Numbered from the stretch's first letter, positions 51,143 to 60,838 are shown. The stretch is 64,000 nt of DNA from Acidimicrobiia bacterium (GCA_009835395.1 VXXM01000024.1:17409-81408); one strand, 5' to 3'. A program made the numbers and translations. The notes: a model not told the origin generated them from the sequence alone.

Positions 51143-51952
51143 ATGACTTGGATTCCGAGTTGCGCGCTCGTGACGGGCGGCACCAGCGGTGTCGGCGAGG
51201 CCGCGGCGATGGCCCTCGCCGAGGCGGGGGTCCGGCGCTTCGTGATCACCGGGCGACACGCCGGACGGGCCGAGGCGGTGTGCGCCCGGCTGGATGAGTT
51301 GGGAGCCTCGGCGGAAGCGGTGCTTGCCGACCTGTCCGAAGCCGGTGCGGCCGATGCGATCTTCACCGAGATCGACGCGCGGGGACTGCTCGCCGACGTG
51401 CTGATCAACGCCGCCGGGCTGACCACGCGCACCTCGGTTCTGGACGTCGACGTGGCTGCCTTCGATGAGCTGTTCGCCGTGAACGTTCGCTCGCCGGTGC
51501 TGCTGTGCGGACACTTCGTCGAGCGACTGCGCCGGGCCGGCGCGCCGGGCACCGTGGTCGACGTGTTGAGCATCGCGATGCACGGCGGCTGCCCCGAGAT
51601 CAGCGTCTACTCCATGACCAAGGCGGCTCTCGGGATTCACACCCGCAATGCCGCCTACACCCTCCAGAGCGAGGGGATCAGGGTCAACGGGCTCGCCTTG
51701 GGCTGGACGCTCACGCCGGGCGAGGACAACGTGATGCAGACCACCCATGGCGCGTCTCCCGGTTGGGAGGGCGACTACGCAGGCAATCTGCCTCTGGGGC
51801 GACTGTTGACTGCCGAGGAGGCGGGGCGTGCCATCTGCTACCTGGCGACGGACGCCTCCGCGCCGATGACCGGATCGGTCGTGACCCTGGATCAGACCGC
51901 CTACGGCATCCGGAGCATCCACGCCGGGCTCGAGCGCTCGGACGGAGACTGA
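51143..51952 (+). CDS. SDR family oxidoreductase
   Basis: The 269-aa dehydrogenase shows GGTSGVGEA near residue 12, INAAGL, the catalytic Ser in LSIAMHGG, and YSMTKAA. C-terminal GSVVTLDQTAYG is typical of the classical type. It follows the VOC gene by 9 bp and is convergent with the PAP2 gene. A substrate-binding insertion around EDNVMQTTHGASPGWEGDY suggests a bulky ligand. No specific function is indicated. Confidence 0.88.
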   Translation: MTWIPSCALVTGGTSGVGEAAAMALAEAGVRRFVITGRHAGRAEAVCARLDELGASAEAVLADLSEAGAADAIFTEIDARGLLADVLINAAGLTTRTSVLDVDVAAFDELFAVNVRSPVLLCGHFVERLRRAGAPGTVVDVLSIAMHGGCPEISVYSMTKAALGIHTRNAAYTLQSEGIRVNGLALGWTLTPGEDNVMQTTHGASPGWEGDYAGNLPLGRLLTAEEAGRAICYLATDASAPMTGSVVTLDQTAYGIRSIHAGLERSDGD

Positions 51953-51963
51953 GTTCGCAGCGC

Positions 51964-52521
51964 TCAGCCCAGGGGCCAGAGGCGCCGCGCCAGGCGCCCG
52001 AGCAGGGCGCCGGTGAGCGCGCCGCCTGCCACGTCGGAGGCATGGTGGATGCGGACGTGGATGCGGCTGAGCGCCACGGCGGCCGCCAGCAACCAGAGCA
52101 GCCTGCGCCAGCTGCGACCGCCCAACTCGCCCAGCAATAGCGCGGAGACCACGGCGCTGGAGGCATGACCGCTGGGGAATGCCGTCGTGATGGGTTGGCG
52201 CAGGTACAAAGGCCGCTCACCGTCGTCGGTGTCCGGCCGGGAGCGGCGCACGAGCGACTTCAGCAGGCCGTTCACGAACAGCGAGTCCAGCCCCAGAACG
52301 GCGGCCAGGCGCCACAGGTTCCGCTCGGCGCGCCTCGAACCCCCGAGCGCGGCCAGTGCGGCCAGGAGGTGCCAGATCAGCCCGTAGTCGCCGAGCTGCG
52401 ACGCGGTGTAGAAGGCCCTGTCCGCCCAGCGCCGTCCCCGCAGCTTCTCGAACAGCACGTCGACGCGGTCGTCGAAGCGTGCCACGGCCGCCAGGACCCG
52501 GTCGACGTCGACGCCGCTCAC
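51964..52521 (-). CDS. PAP2-family phosphatase
   Basis: The 185-aa membrane protein has all three PAP2 motifs: KSLVRRSRPDT, FPSGHASSA and SRIHVRIHHASDVAGG with the catalytic His residues. Several hydrophobic segments span residues 60-165. It would dephosphorylate a membrane lipid such as an isoprenyl diphosphate or phosphatidate. It starts at 52521, with the divergent GlnRS gene 146 bp away. Confidence 0.9.
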   Translation of the reverse strand: MSGVDVDRVLAAVARFDDRVDVLFEKLRGRRWADRAFYTASQLGDYGLIWHLLAALAALGGSRRAERNLWRLAAVLGLDSLFVNGLLKSLVRRSRPDTDDGERPLYLRQPITTAFPSGHASSAVVSALLLGELGGRSWRRLLWLLAAAVALSRIHVRIHHASDVAGGALTGALLGRLARRLWPLG

Positions 52522-52667
52522 GGGCTCAATGGTACGGGGCGCCCCGCGCCGGCACGATTCGGAGGTTGCCGGCAGGAGGCGGGCGGAGAGCGGGTCGCGT
52601 CAGTACGGAGGCTCGGCGTCGCCTCGGATCGTTGGTCCCGTGATGAGTGGCTGCTAGATGTAACAGC

Positions 52668-54434
52668 GTGGCCACCGAAACCGACGCAACCTCCACGGGG
52701 GTCGCCGGGGGGATCGAGGGCGGCGCGCCGGCCGACTCCGCTGCCGAGGGGACCGGCCGCGCCCGGCCCCTGGACTTCATCCGCAGGCAGATCGTCGCCG
52801 ACGGCGCCACCGGGGTGTTCGACGGGCGGGTACAGACGCGGTTCCCGCCCGAGCCCAACGGGTACCTGCACATCGGCCACGCCAAGTCGGTCTGCCTGAA
52901 CTTCGGAGTGGCCGCCGAGGGCGGCGGAATCTGCCGGCTGCGTTTCGACGACACCAATCCCGCCGGCGAGGATGCCGCCTACGCACACGGCATCGCCGAG
53001 GACATCGCCTGGCTGGGGTTCGACCCCGGGGTCCCCCTGCACACCTCGGAGTACTTCGAGCAGCTCTACGAGTGGGCCGAGCACCTGGTGGTCCAGGGTT
53101 CGGCGTACGTGGACGACCAGGATGCCGAGACGATCTCGGCCACCCGCGGTGACTTCACGACTCCCGGAGTGGCCAGCCCGTGGCGGGACCGCACACCCGC
53201 CGAAAACCTCGCGCTGCTGCGGGACATGCGGGCGGGGCGATTCGGCGACGGCGAGAAGGTGCTGCGGGCCCGCATCGACATGACACACCCCAACATGCTG
53301 ATGCGCGACCCGGTCATGTACCGGATCCGCCACGCCCGCCACTTCCGCGCCGGCGACGCCTGGTGCATCTACCCGACCTACGACTGGGCGCACGGCCAGA
53401 GCGACGCTATCGAGGGCGTCACGCACTCGCTGTGCACCCTGGAGTTCGAAGGGAACCGCCAGCTCTACGACTGGTACCTGGATCAGCTGCCGCTGCCGGG
53501 CGACCGGCCTCGCCAGACCGAGTTCGCCCGCCTCAACCTCACCCACACCGTCATGTCCAAGCGGGCGCTCGGCGCCCTGATCGACGGCGGTCTCGTGGAC
53601 GGCTGGGACGACCCGCGCCTGCCCACGCTGCGGGGCCTGCGCCGCCGCGGCTACCCCCCCGAGGCCATCCGGGCCTTCTGCGCGCACATCGGCGTGGCCC
53701 GCGTCAACGGCACGCATGAGATCGAGTTGCTGGAGTCGTTCGTGCGGACTCATCACAATCGCTTCGCCCAGCGCCACATGGCGGTGCTGCGGCCCCTCGA
53801 GGTGGTGATCGACAACTGGCCGGCCGGGCACGTGGAGTACCGCCGGGCACCCAACAACCCCGAGAATCCTGCCGACGGCACCAGGGAGGTGCCGTTCACG
53901 GGGCGGCTGTGGATCGAGCGGGACGACTTCATGGTCGACCCGCCCCGGAAGTTCTACCGGCTGGCTCCCGGCCGCGAGGTGCGCCTGCGGGCCGGCTACT
54001 TCCTGCGCTGCAACGACGTGGAGACCGCCGCCGGCGGTGAAGTGGTGCGGCTGCGCTGCAGCTACGACCCCGAGACCGGCGGCGGCCAGGCCCCCGACGG
54101 GCGCAAGGTGCGCGCCACCATCCACTGGGTGTCGGCCGCGCACGCGGTCGAGGCCAACGTGGCGCTCTACGACCGGCTGTTCGGCGACCCGGTGCCGGGC
54201 GCCGACGGTCGCGATCCGCTGGAGTCGTACAACCCGGCGTCACGCGAGCTGATCCGCGCGGCCAAGCTGGAGCCCGCGCTGGCCGAGGTGCCGCCCGGCG
54301 AGGTCGTGCAGTTCGAGCGGCTCGGCTACTTCGCCCGCGATGGCGACACCGGCTCGCCGCTGCTGTTCCACCGCACCGTCGGCCTGCGCGACGAGTGGGC
54401 CAACATCCAGAAACGCCGCGAGCAGAATCGATAG
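52668..54434 (+). CDS. glnS: Glutaminyl-tRNA synthetase
   Basis: The 588-aa class I synthetase shows the GlnRS-type PPEPNGYLHIGHAKS (HIGH motif), FDDTNPAGED, a KMSKS equivalent VMSKR, and the C-terminal beta-barrel anticodon-binding domains (about residues 350-560). CIYPTYDWAHGQSDAIEGVTHSLCTLEF is specific to GlnRS over bacterial GluRS. It charges tRNA-Gln directly. The GTG at 52668 is chosen; about 35 residues of disordered Ala/Gly-rich sequence precede the core. Actinobacteria normally use the GatCAB route, so its presence suggests acquisition. Confidence 0.93.
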   Translation: MATETDATSTGVAGGIEGGAPADSAAEGTGRARPLDFIRRQIVADGATGVFDGRVQTRFPPEPNGYLHIGHAKSVCLNFGVAAEGGGICRLRFDDTNPAGEDAAYAHGIAEDIAWLGFDPGVPLHTSEYFEQLYEWAEHLVVQGSAYVDDQDAETISATRGDFTTPGVASPWRDRTPAENLALLRDMRAGRFGDGEKVLRARIDMTHPNMLMRDPVMYRIRHARHFRAGDAWCIYPTYDWAHGQSDAIEGVTHSLCTLEFEGNRQLYDWYLDQLPLPGDRPRQTEFARLNLTHTVMSKRALGALIDGGLVDGWDDPRLPTLRGLRRRGYPPEAIRAFCAHIGVARVNGTHEIELLESFVRTHHNRFAQRHMAVLRPLEVVIDNWPAGHVEYRRAPNNPENPADGTREVPFTGRLWIERDDFMVDPPRKFYRLAPGREVRLRAGYFLRCNDVETAAGGEVVRLRCSYDPETGGGQAPDGRKVRATIHWVSAAHAVEANVALYDRLFGDPVPGADGRDPLESYNPASRELIRAAKLEPALAEVPPGEVVQFERLGYFARDGDTGSPLLFHRTVGLRDEWANIQKRREQNR

Positions 54435-54444
54435 GAGGTCCGCC

Positions 54445-54867
54445 GTGGACATTGCACAAGCCACCGAGTGGGCGGCCGAGCGGAGCCTCGGTGTGCTCAT
54501 CACGATCCGGGCCGACGGCCGGCCACAGTCCTCGGACATCGTGTACGACCTCGACGGGGGCGCGTTCGTGATCTCGGTCATCGAGGGCCGGGCCAAGACC
54601 GCCAACCTGCGGCGAGACCCCCGCGCCGTGCTGCACGTCTCCGATGCGGGATCGTGGTCGTACGTGTCCTTCGACGGTGCTGTGGAGTTGTCGCCGGCGG
54701 CAAGCAGACCGGACGACGCCACCTGTGACGCCCTGGTCAGGTACTACGAGCGCGTGACGGGCAAGCCGCACCCGGACTGGGAGGAGTACCGCCGGGCCAT
54801 GGTCGACGAGCGCCGGCTGGTCGTGCGCTTCACGCCCAGAGCGGCCACGGGGATGCTTCGCGCCTGA
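54445..54867 (+). CDS. Pyridoxamine 5'-phosphate oxidase-like, F420/FMN-binding protein
   Basis: The 140-aa split beta-barrel protein has LGVLITIRADGRPQSSDIVYDLDGGAFVIS near the start, KTANLRRDPRAVLHV and VELSPAA, the pattern of actinobacterial F420-dependent or FMN-dependent PPOX proteins. It likely reduces or binds a cofactor-linked substrate. GTG start 10 bp after glnS with AGGAGG at 7 nt, so it is probably co-transcribed. Confidence 0.85.
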   Translation: MDIAQATEWAAERSLGVLITIRADGRPQSSDIVYDLDGGAFVISVIEGRAKTANLRRDPRAVLHVSDAGSWSYVSFDGAVELSPAASRPDDATCDALVRYYERVTGKPHPDWEEYRRAMVDERRLVVRFTPRAATGMLRA

Positions 54868-54965
54868 ACGCGACCTGCAGGCCGGTCTGGATGGCTCGAG
54901 TCGCATCGATCGGGCACCTCGTGCAATAGAGTCCTCGGGGGTGTCCAGCAGGAAGGGTTGATGTA

Positions 54966-57512
54966 ATGCGCGTGATGCAGCGAGAGTCGCGGGGCCGCCG
55001 ATCTCTGGTCGTCGGGTTGGCCGTCGCCCTGATCGCGGGCGTATTGGCGGTTGCCGGGGCAGGCGTCGCCACGGGTCAGGAAACGGCCACGGAGCAGGAA
55101 TCGGCCGAGTGCCCGGTCACGAGCATGGGCGGGCTCGGCGCGCCGGCCGGCAGTGCCCTGCAGGCAGACGGTCGCTGGAGCACCGAGGACTGCGACTCGC
55201 GGTTCCGCCCGGGCAACGACGCCCAGACCTACCGCTTCGAGATCCACAGCCCGGGCCGGATCCGCATCGAGTTGTCCTCGCCCGACGCCGACCCGTACCT
55301 ATACCTGCTCGCGGCCGACGGCACTCGCCTGGCGGACGACGACGACGGGGGAGCGGGCCTCGCGGCGCGCGTGGAGCGCGATCTGGCACCGGGTGTCTAC
55401 CTGGTGGAGGCCACGACCGTCGGCGGCCGCGGACGCGGCGCGGCGGACTTCACGCTCACCGTCAGCCGTGTCCCCGGCTGCGGCGTCGTGCACCTCGGGA
55501 CACTCGGGCCTGATGCCGACCTGACCGCCGAGGGCTCCTGGTCGCTGGACACCTGCGGCTCCCGGATCGTGACGACCCATCCCGCGTACAACTACTCGTT
55601 CGCCCTGCCGGTCGACGGGCGCGTGCGGATCGACCTGGAGTCCGAGAACGGCGACGCCGTGCTGTCGCTGGCGTCACTCGAAGGCGGCGTGATCGGTGCC
55701 AACGACGACGGCGGCGATCCGCCCGACTCGCGCATCGAGCAGTACCTGCCGGCCGACATCTACCTCATCGAGGCCACCACCTACCTGGCGCGCGACCGGC
55801 AGCCCCTGCACTCTGACTTCACGCTCACAGTGCATCTCGTGGACGAGTTGGCGCAGCAGGCGCAGGACTTCCGGATCAAGGTCGAGAAGGTGGACATCCC
55901 CGACGACGTGGTCGTGGGGGATCCCGTCGCGGTGAACTACCGGGTGGGCAACGCCGGCGGCGGCGACCTACCCGGCGAGCACACAACCTACCTCTACGTC
56001 GTGGGACGCGACCCGGGAGGGCGCCGGGTCATCGACGTCAACGCGCCGCTCTCCCGACGCTGGCCGAGTGGGGTCTCCTTCCACTCCGATGCCGGCGTGG
56101 CGAGCGCCACCAGCGTGGCGAACCCCGGTGTGGCGTCGCTTGAGGTCGCCTTCAGGGAAGCGGGATCGGCCTGGCTGTTCGTCGGCGCCGTCACCGAGGA
56201 CGAGGACGAGAACGAACTCGGGTTCCACGGCTTCTGGCACAACCTGATGGTGCTCAGCAGCCCGACCTTCGACCCTGTGGAGGTGACCGTCGACGGCACG
56301 GCCTACAGCGTCTCGGCGGAGGCCGACGACGAGGGCGAGGTCACGACAGCGGTGGCGGCGGTCGCCGAACCGGAAACCGAGGTCGACGAGGCCACCCGGG
56401 ACAGGGCGATCTACGTGGCCGGAGTGCGCACGCAGCTGCTGGACGGCGTCTTCGAGCGAGCCGCGCTGGCGGGCCTGTCCGGTGCGGACGAGCCCCTGGC
56501 GGCGCCGGTCGTGGCTCTGCCGTCGGATCCGTCATCCGCCAGCCTTATCGAGACGTTCGGGGCGGCGTACGCGGCGTTGGTCGGCTCGTCCGAGCCGGCC
56601 GGGTCGGTGGCCGTCGGCGAGGCGATCAATCCGGTCGCAGCGGAGGAGTTGGTGCTTGCGGTCGCCGAGCGGGCGTCGGGCCGCTTCGCCTCGCTGGCAT
56701 CCTCCTGGAGCGCACTGCTGGGGAGGCTGGAGGGGGGCGAGGCGCTGAGCCTCGGCGAGGCGTTGTCCTTCCAGTCCGAACTCGCCTACGCCGAGGCGGT
56801 GGTCGCGCCGGCGGCGGCGGCGGGCAGGATCGTCGAAGCGGCCCGCGAGGCCGAGACGCGCTGGGGGGATCCGGGCGTTCGCGCGATGATCGCCGAGTTG
56901 CGGTCCTGCCGTGGCGGCGGGACCGATCTCGCCGTCGCTCTGGACGCGGCCGACCAGGACGCTGTCGACGAATTGGTTGTGCTCGACACCGAGATGCGTG
57001 CGGCGCTGCCGGTCTGGGGTCCCACTGTCGACGGCATTCTCTGCGCCGCTGCGGCCGCTGACGCGGCGAACCACCGGTTCCTGGAGCGGTTGGCGCTGGA
57101 GGAGAGCGAGGAGCTGCTCAAGTTGCTGCTTCCCGAGGAGGAGCCAACCGAAGAGGATCCGGAACCGCGGACGTACCGGCTGCGCGTCATCGCCCGGCTG
57201 GGTGCCGACGGGCGGGTCGAGCACGGCGTCGAATTCGCCGGTGGCCTCCGGATCCTGCCGGATGTCCGCTACCTGCGGGCGGATGCCCCGGCCGGCGAAT
57301 GGCGGGAGACCGGCGACGTCGAGTTGGGCGACGAGGTGCTCGGGAGGGTCCGCTCCAGGCGCCTGGCCGACGGCCGCATCGAGATGGGCTTCGTGATCGG
57401 CGGCGAGGAGCACCAACTCGACATCCGCTACCTGCCCTCCGACCTTCCCGAGGATGTCTGGTTCCGCAGCAGCGAGATCGAGGTGACGTCCGCCCCTGCT
57501 CTCTCCGGGTAG
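54966..57512 (+). CDS. Large secreted protein with two PPC-like domains, unknown function
   Basis: The 848-aa protein has a signal peptide (hydrophobic core about residues 14-35). Two related beta-sandwich domains follow (about 48-165 and 170-290). Each opens with a Cys, then a GxLG, a G.W and a second Cys with SR, so a disulphide and internal duplication are likely. A CARDB-like domain (about 298-420), an acidic, Ala-rich helical region (about 470-720) and a C-terminal beta region with two RYL-x-D-P-W repeats follow. AGGAAGG precedes the ATG. I recognise no catalytic motif; a surface adhesion or scaffolding role is possible. Confidence 0.75.
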   Translation: MRVMQRESRGRRSLVVGLAVALIAGVLAVAGAGVATGQETATEQESAECPVTSMGGLGAPAGSALQADGRWSTEDCDSRFRPGNDAQTYRFEIHSPGRIRIELSSPDADPYLYLLAADGTRLADDDDGGAGLAARVERDLAPGVYLVEATTVGGRGRGAADFTLTVSRVPGCGVVHLGTLGPDADLTAEGSWSLDTCGSRIVTTHPAYNYSFALPVDGRVRIDLESENGDAVLSLASLEGGVIGANDDGGDPPDSRIEQYLPADIYLIEATTYLARDRQPLHSDFTLTVHLVDELAQQAQDFRIKVEKVDIPDDVVVGDPVAVNYRVGNAGGGDLPGEHTTYLYVVGRDPGGRRVIDVNAPLSRRWPSGVSFHSDAGVASATSVANPGVASLEVAFREAGSAWLFVGAVTEDEDENELGFHGFWHNLMVLSSPTFDPVEVTVDGTAYSVSAEADDEGEVTTAVAAVAEPETEVDEATRDRAIYVAGVRTQLLDGVFERAALAGLSGADEPLAAPVVALPSDPSSASLIETFGAAYAALVGSSEPAGSVAVGEAINPVAAEELVLAVAERASGRFASLASSWSALLGRLEGGEALSLGEALSFQSELAYAEAVVAPAAAAGRIVEAAREAETRWGDPGVRAMIAELRSCRGGGTDLAVALDAADQDAVDELVVLDTEMRAALPVWGPTVDGILCAAAAADAANHRFLERLALEESEELLKLLLPEEEPTEEDPEPRTYRLRVIARLGADGRVEHGVEFAGGLRILPDVRYLRADAPAGEWRETGDVELGDEVLGRVRSRRLADGRIEMGFVIGGEEHQLDIRYLPSDLPEDVWFRSSEIEVTSAPALSG

Positions 57513-57659
57513 GTCGGGCGGGCGCGCCCGCCCGAGCGGTGATCCGGACGAAGCGAATTCGGCACCGGCGTGCGCTCAGGTATCTGGTCCGGCCGCGAAA
57601 CCGGCGCACCGCGTGCGTGAGATTCTTGGACTGCGCGCCAAACGTGGTACACCGGCAAC

Positions 57660-59417
57660 GTGAGTGGGGAGGTGCCCGTGGCCGCGGGAGGAGATGAGCG
57701 GTCGGTCCGCTACGAGCCGGAGGACAGGCCGCCCGCGCTCGTGACCGCCGGTGTGGGGCTGCAGGCGGCGATGACGATCATCGCGCCGGTGGCCCTGACC
57801 GTGGTCATCGTGGCGCGGATCGCTGATCAGCCGGACTCGTACATCTCGTGGGGAGTCGTCGCGGCGCTGCTGGTCAGCGGGATCGCAACCATCCTGCAGG
57901 CCGTGAGGCTCGGGCGGATCGGGTCGGGACACGTGCTGGCGATGGGGACGTCCGGCGCGTTCATCGCGGTCTGTGTCGCCGCGCTCGACGCGGGCGGCCC
58001 GTCCCTGATGGCCTCGCTCGTGGTCGTCTCGTCGCTGTTCCAGTTCTTGCTGGCCGCGCGGCTCTCGCTGCTGCGCCGGGTGTTCACGCCGGTTGTCACC
58101 GGGACGGTCGTCATGCTCATCGGCGTCACCGTGGCCCCCGTCCTCTTCGACACCATGGGAGACGTGCCCGACGGCACGGCGCGCGCTGCGGCCCCGGTCG
58201 CCGCACTCGCCACAATTCTGACGGTCGCCGCCCTGGTGCTTCGCGGCTCCCCGTCCGTGCGGCTGTGGTCGCCGGTCGCCGGCATCGCCGTGGGATGCGC
58301 GGCGGCGGCACCGTTCGGGATCTATGACACGAATGCCGTGGCGGCGGCGCCCTGGGTCGGTTTCCCGGTGGCCTCCTGGCCGGGGTTCGACCTGACGCCG
58401 GACACCAACTTCTGGGCGCTCCTTCCGGCGTTCGCGGTGGTCACCATCGTGGGGGCGGTCGAGACCATGGGCGACGGCATCGCGATCCAGCAGGTGTCGA
58501 GGCGCACCCCGCGGGCCACCGACTTCCGGGTCGTGCAGGGGGCTCTCAACGCCGACGGCGTGGGCAACCTGCTCTCGGGTATCGCGGGCACGCTTCCCAA
58601 CACCACGTATTCCTCCAGCCTGGCGCTTGCAGAGGTCACGGGAGTCGCGGCGCGGCGTGTCGGAGTCGTCATCGGCAGCGTCTTCATCGCGGTGGCGTTC
58701 TTCCCGAAGATCTCCGCCGTGCTCATCGCCATCCCCGGACCGGTGGCGGCGGGATACCTCGTCCTCATCATCGGACTGCTCTTCGTCCAGGGCATGCGGC
58801 TCGTCCTTCGAGACGGTCTCAACCATCGGAAGGCGGCCGTCGTCGGACTGTCTTTCTGGCTGGGGGTCGGCTTCCAGAACCAGTGGATCTTCCCCGACAT
58901 AATCGGAGATGGCTTCGTGGGCGTGCTGCTCGGGAACGGCATGACCGCGGGCATGATCTCGGCGGTCGTGATGGTCGTCTTCATGGACCTGACCGGCTCG
59001 CGTCGCCGGCGCCTGCGGGTCCCGTTGGAGGCCGCGGCCCTACCGCACGTGCGAGAGTTCCTCGGCGCGTTCGCCTCGAGAGCCCAGTGGAGCGAGACCG
59101 CGACCGGGAGGCTGACCTCGGCAGGCGAGGAGGCTCTTGCCGTCCTCCTGCAGGAGGGCGATGATGGCTCCGGCGACGCCCGCCGGCGCCTGGCCGTGAC
59201 CGCTCGCATCGAGGGTGCATCGGCGGTCGTGGAGTTCGTGACCGTCCTGGAGGGACAGAATCTGGAGGACCATCTCGCCTATCTGAGCGAGCTGCCTCCT
59301 GCGCCCGATGAGCGCGAGGTGTCGTTCCGGCTGCTCCGCCACTACGCCGCCGCCGTGCGCCATCAGAAGTATCACGGCGTCGACATCGTCGAGATGACGG
59401 TGGACCGGCGCCACTAG
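57660..59417 (+). CDS. NCS2 nucleobase permease with C-terminal soluble domain
   Basis: The 585-aa protein has an N-terminal transporter of the xanthine/uracil permease family with about 12-14 membrane segments. The conserved NLLSGIAGTLPNTTYSSS segment (normally substrate-site NxGxxxLT) is in place. After the last segment (about residue 440) comes a cytosolic domain of about 145 residues, not usual for the family. Its LTSAGEEALAVLLQEG helix resembles the N-box of GHKL/serine-kinase ATPases. GTG start. It would import purines or uracil with protons or sodium. The added domain may be regulatory. Confidence 0.85.
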   Translation: MSGEVPVAAGGDERSVRYEPEDRPPALVTAGVGLQAAMTIIAPVALTVVIVARIADQPDSYISWGVVAALLVSGIATILQAVRLGRIGSGHVLAMGTSGAFIAVCVAALDAGGPSLMASLVVVSSLFQFLLAARLSLLRRVFTPVVTGTVVMLIGVTVAPVLFDTMGDVPDGTARAAAPVAALATILTVAALVLRGSPSVRLWSPVAGIAVGCAAAAPFGIYDTNAVAAAPWVGFPVASWPGFDLTPDTNFWALLPAFAVVTIVGAVETMGDGIAIQQVSRRTPRATDFRVVQGALNADGVGNLLSGIAGTLPNTTYSSSLALAEVTGVAARRVGVVIGSVFIAVAFFPKISAVLIAIPGPVAAGYLVLIIGLLFVQGMRLVLRDGLNHRKAAVVGLSFWLGVGFQNQWIFPDIIGDGFVGVLLGNGMTAGMISAVVMVVFMDLTGSRRRRLRVPLEAAALPHVREFLGAFASRAQWSETATGRLTSAGEEALAVLLQEGDDGSGDARRRLAVTARIEGASAVVEFVTVLEGQNLEDHLAYLSELPPAPDEREVSFRLLRHYAAAVRHQKYHGVDIVEMTVDRRH

Positions 59418-59461
59418 CGGCCGGAACGGTCTCGCGTCAGGGGCGCCGGCGGTGCTGCCCG

Positions 59462-59467
59462 TAGGCT
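59462..59467 (+). promoter_or_regulatory. -10 box of OsmC-like gene (leaderless)
   Basis: TAGGCT lies 6 nt before the ATG with no ribosome site between, consistent with a leaderless mRNA. Confidence 0.45.
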
Positions 59468-59473
59468 CGGGCC

Positions 59474-59917
59474 ATGACCACCGTCACCGCCGACCTGAAG
59501 GTCGAGCCCGGCGTCGAGTTCCGCGTGGAACTGCGGGCCGGAGATCATCTCTGGGGCGCCGACGAGCCCACCGATCTCGGTGGCGGCGACACGGGTCCCA
59601 ACCCCTACGAGTTGCTGCTCTCCTCCGTCGCGGCCTGCACGTGCATCACCGTGTCGATGTACTGCCGGCGCAAGGGCTGGAACCTCCACTCGGTCTCGGC
59701 CCGCTACACCCATGATCGGGTGCACGCCCGTGACTGCGAGGACTGCGAGGCCGAGGCCTCCGGCTACATCGACAGGGTGCGCAGCGAGATCTTCATCGAG
59801 GGCGACTTCGACGCCGAGCAACGTGACCGCCTCACCGACATCGCCCGGCGCTGTCCCGTGCACAAGACCCTCGAGCGGGGCGTGTCCTTCACCACCGAGG
59901 CGGTGTTCGCCGGCTAG
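59474..59917 (+). CDS. OsmC-family protein
   Basis: The 147-aa protein has the OsmC fold with a Cys in SSVAACTCITVSMYCRRKG and the second redox Cys in RRCPVHKTLERG. These pair in thiol peroxidases that remove organic hydroperoxides. An insertion RDCEDCEAEASG adds two Cys residues. It resembles the YhfA-like subgroup more than classical OsmC. It stands between the nucleobase permease and the convergent YihY gene. Confidence 0.87.
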   Translation: MTTVTADLKVEPGVEFRVELRAGDHLWGADEPTDLGGGDTGPNPYELLLSSVAACTCITVSMYCRRKGWNLHSVSARYTHDRVHARDCEDCEAEASGYIDRVRSEIFIEGDFDAEQRDRLTDIARRCPVHKTLERGVSFTTEAVFAG

Positions 59918-59929
59918 CCCCGCGGCGCG

Positions 59930-60838
59930 CTAGGGCGTCGCGGCCGCCTCCGCTGCGCTTCGGCGGTGGCGAGCGAGGAGGCTGTTGACGACGGCCCCGA
60001 CGAGCAGGCCCATTGCCAGCAGGTAGAGCCAGAACAGCAGGCTGAGAACCCCGCCCAGCAGGCCGAACACGGTGTTCATGCCGCTGGAGGCAACGTCCAG
60101 GTAGAGGCGGAACGCTGTCGAGACCACCAGCCACCACGCCGTCGCCACCGCCGCTCCAGGCAGCTCGAACCGCAGCAACGACTGGCGGCGCGGGGCGAAG
60201 TGGTAGACGCAGGCCGCCCACACCACGACGACGGTGGCCACCAGCGGCCAGCGCAGCCACACCCAGGCCGTGGCGAACCCCGAACCTCGCCCGACGCGTG
60301 CGGCGACCTCCTGACCGCTTCCCAGCAGCGGTCCCACCACCACCATGACGGCCACCAGCGCCGCCACGACCACCGTCACGATCGTGATGGTGAAGCCCAC
60401 GATGCGGGTGGAGAGCCAGCGCCGGCGGTGCTCGTGGCCGTACACCACGTCGAGGGCGCGCACCACGGCGATGAAGCCGCGGGACGAGGCGTACAACGTC
60501 AGGACGGCGCCGAGGGTGATCACACCGGCGTTGGACTGGGTGAACAGGTCGGTGACGGTCTGGCGCAGCGTGCTTTCGGCGCCGAAGGTCTCGACGACGC
60601 GGTCCAGCAGCCAGCCCTCGACATCGGCGGCGGCGCCCGCGCCGATGATGGCGTCCAGAGAGCCGAGGGCTCCGGCGAAGACGATCACCGCCGGGAACAG
60701 CCCGAGCAGGGCGTAGAAGGCGATCTCGGCGGAGAGACCCGGCAGCCGCACCCGCAGCCAGTGATGGCGGAACTCGTCCGCCAGCGCCAGGATCCGTCGC
60801 CAGAGCGGCCGCAGGCGGGAAAGATCGGGTCGGATCAT
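59930..60838 (-). CDS. YihY/virulence factor BrkB family membrane protein
   Basis: The 302-aa inner-membrane protein has about six hydrophobic segments and the family features LSAEIAFYALLGLFPAVIVFAGALG and SSRGFIAVVRALDVVYGHEHRRRW. It was once annotated as ribonuclease BN, but the family has no known RNase activity. It is convergent with the OsmC gene, 12 bp apart. The function is unclear. Confidence 0.88.
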   Translation of the reverse strand: MIRPDLSRLRPLWRRILALADEFRHHWLRVRLPGLSAEIAFYALLGLFPAVIVFAGALGSLDAIIGAGAAADVEGWLLDRVVETFGAESTLRQTVTDLFTQSNAGVITLGAVLTLYASSRGFIAVVRALDVVYGHEHRRRWLSTRIVGFTITIVTVVVAALVAVMVVVGPLLGSGQEVAARVGRGSGFATAWVWLRWPLVATVVVVWAACVYHFAPRRQSLLRFELPGAAVATAWWLVVSTAFRLYLDVASSGMNTVFGLLGGVLSLLFWLYLLAMGLLVGAVVNSLLARHRRSAAEAAATP

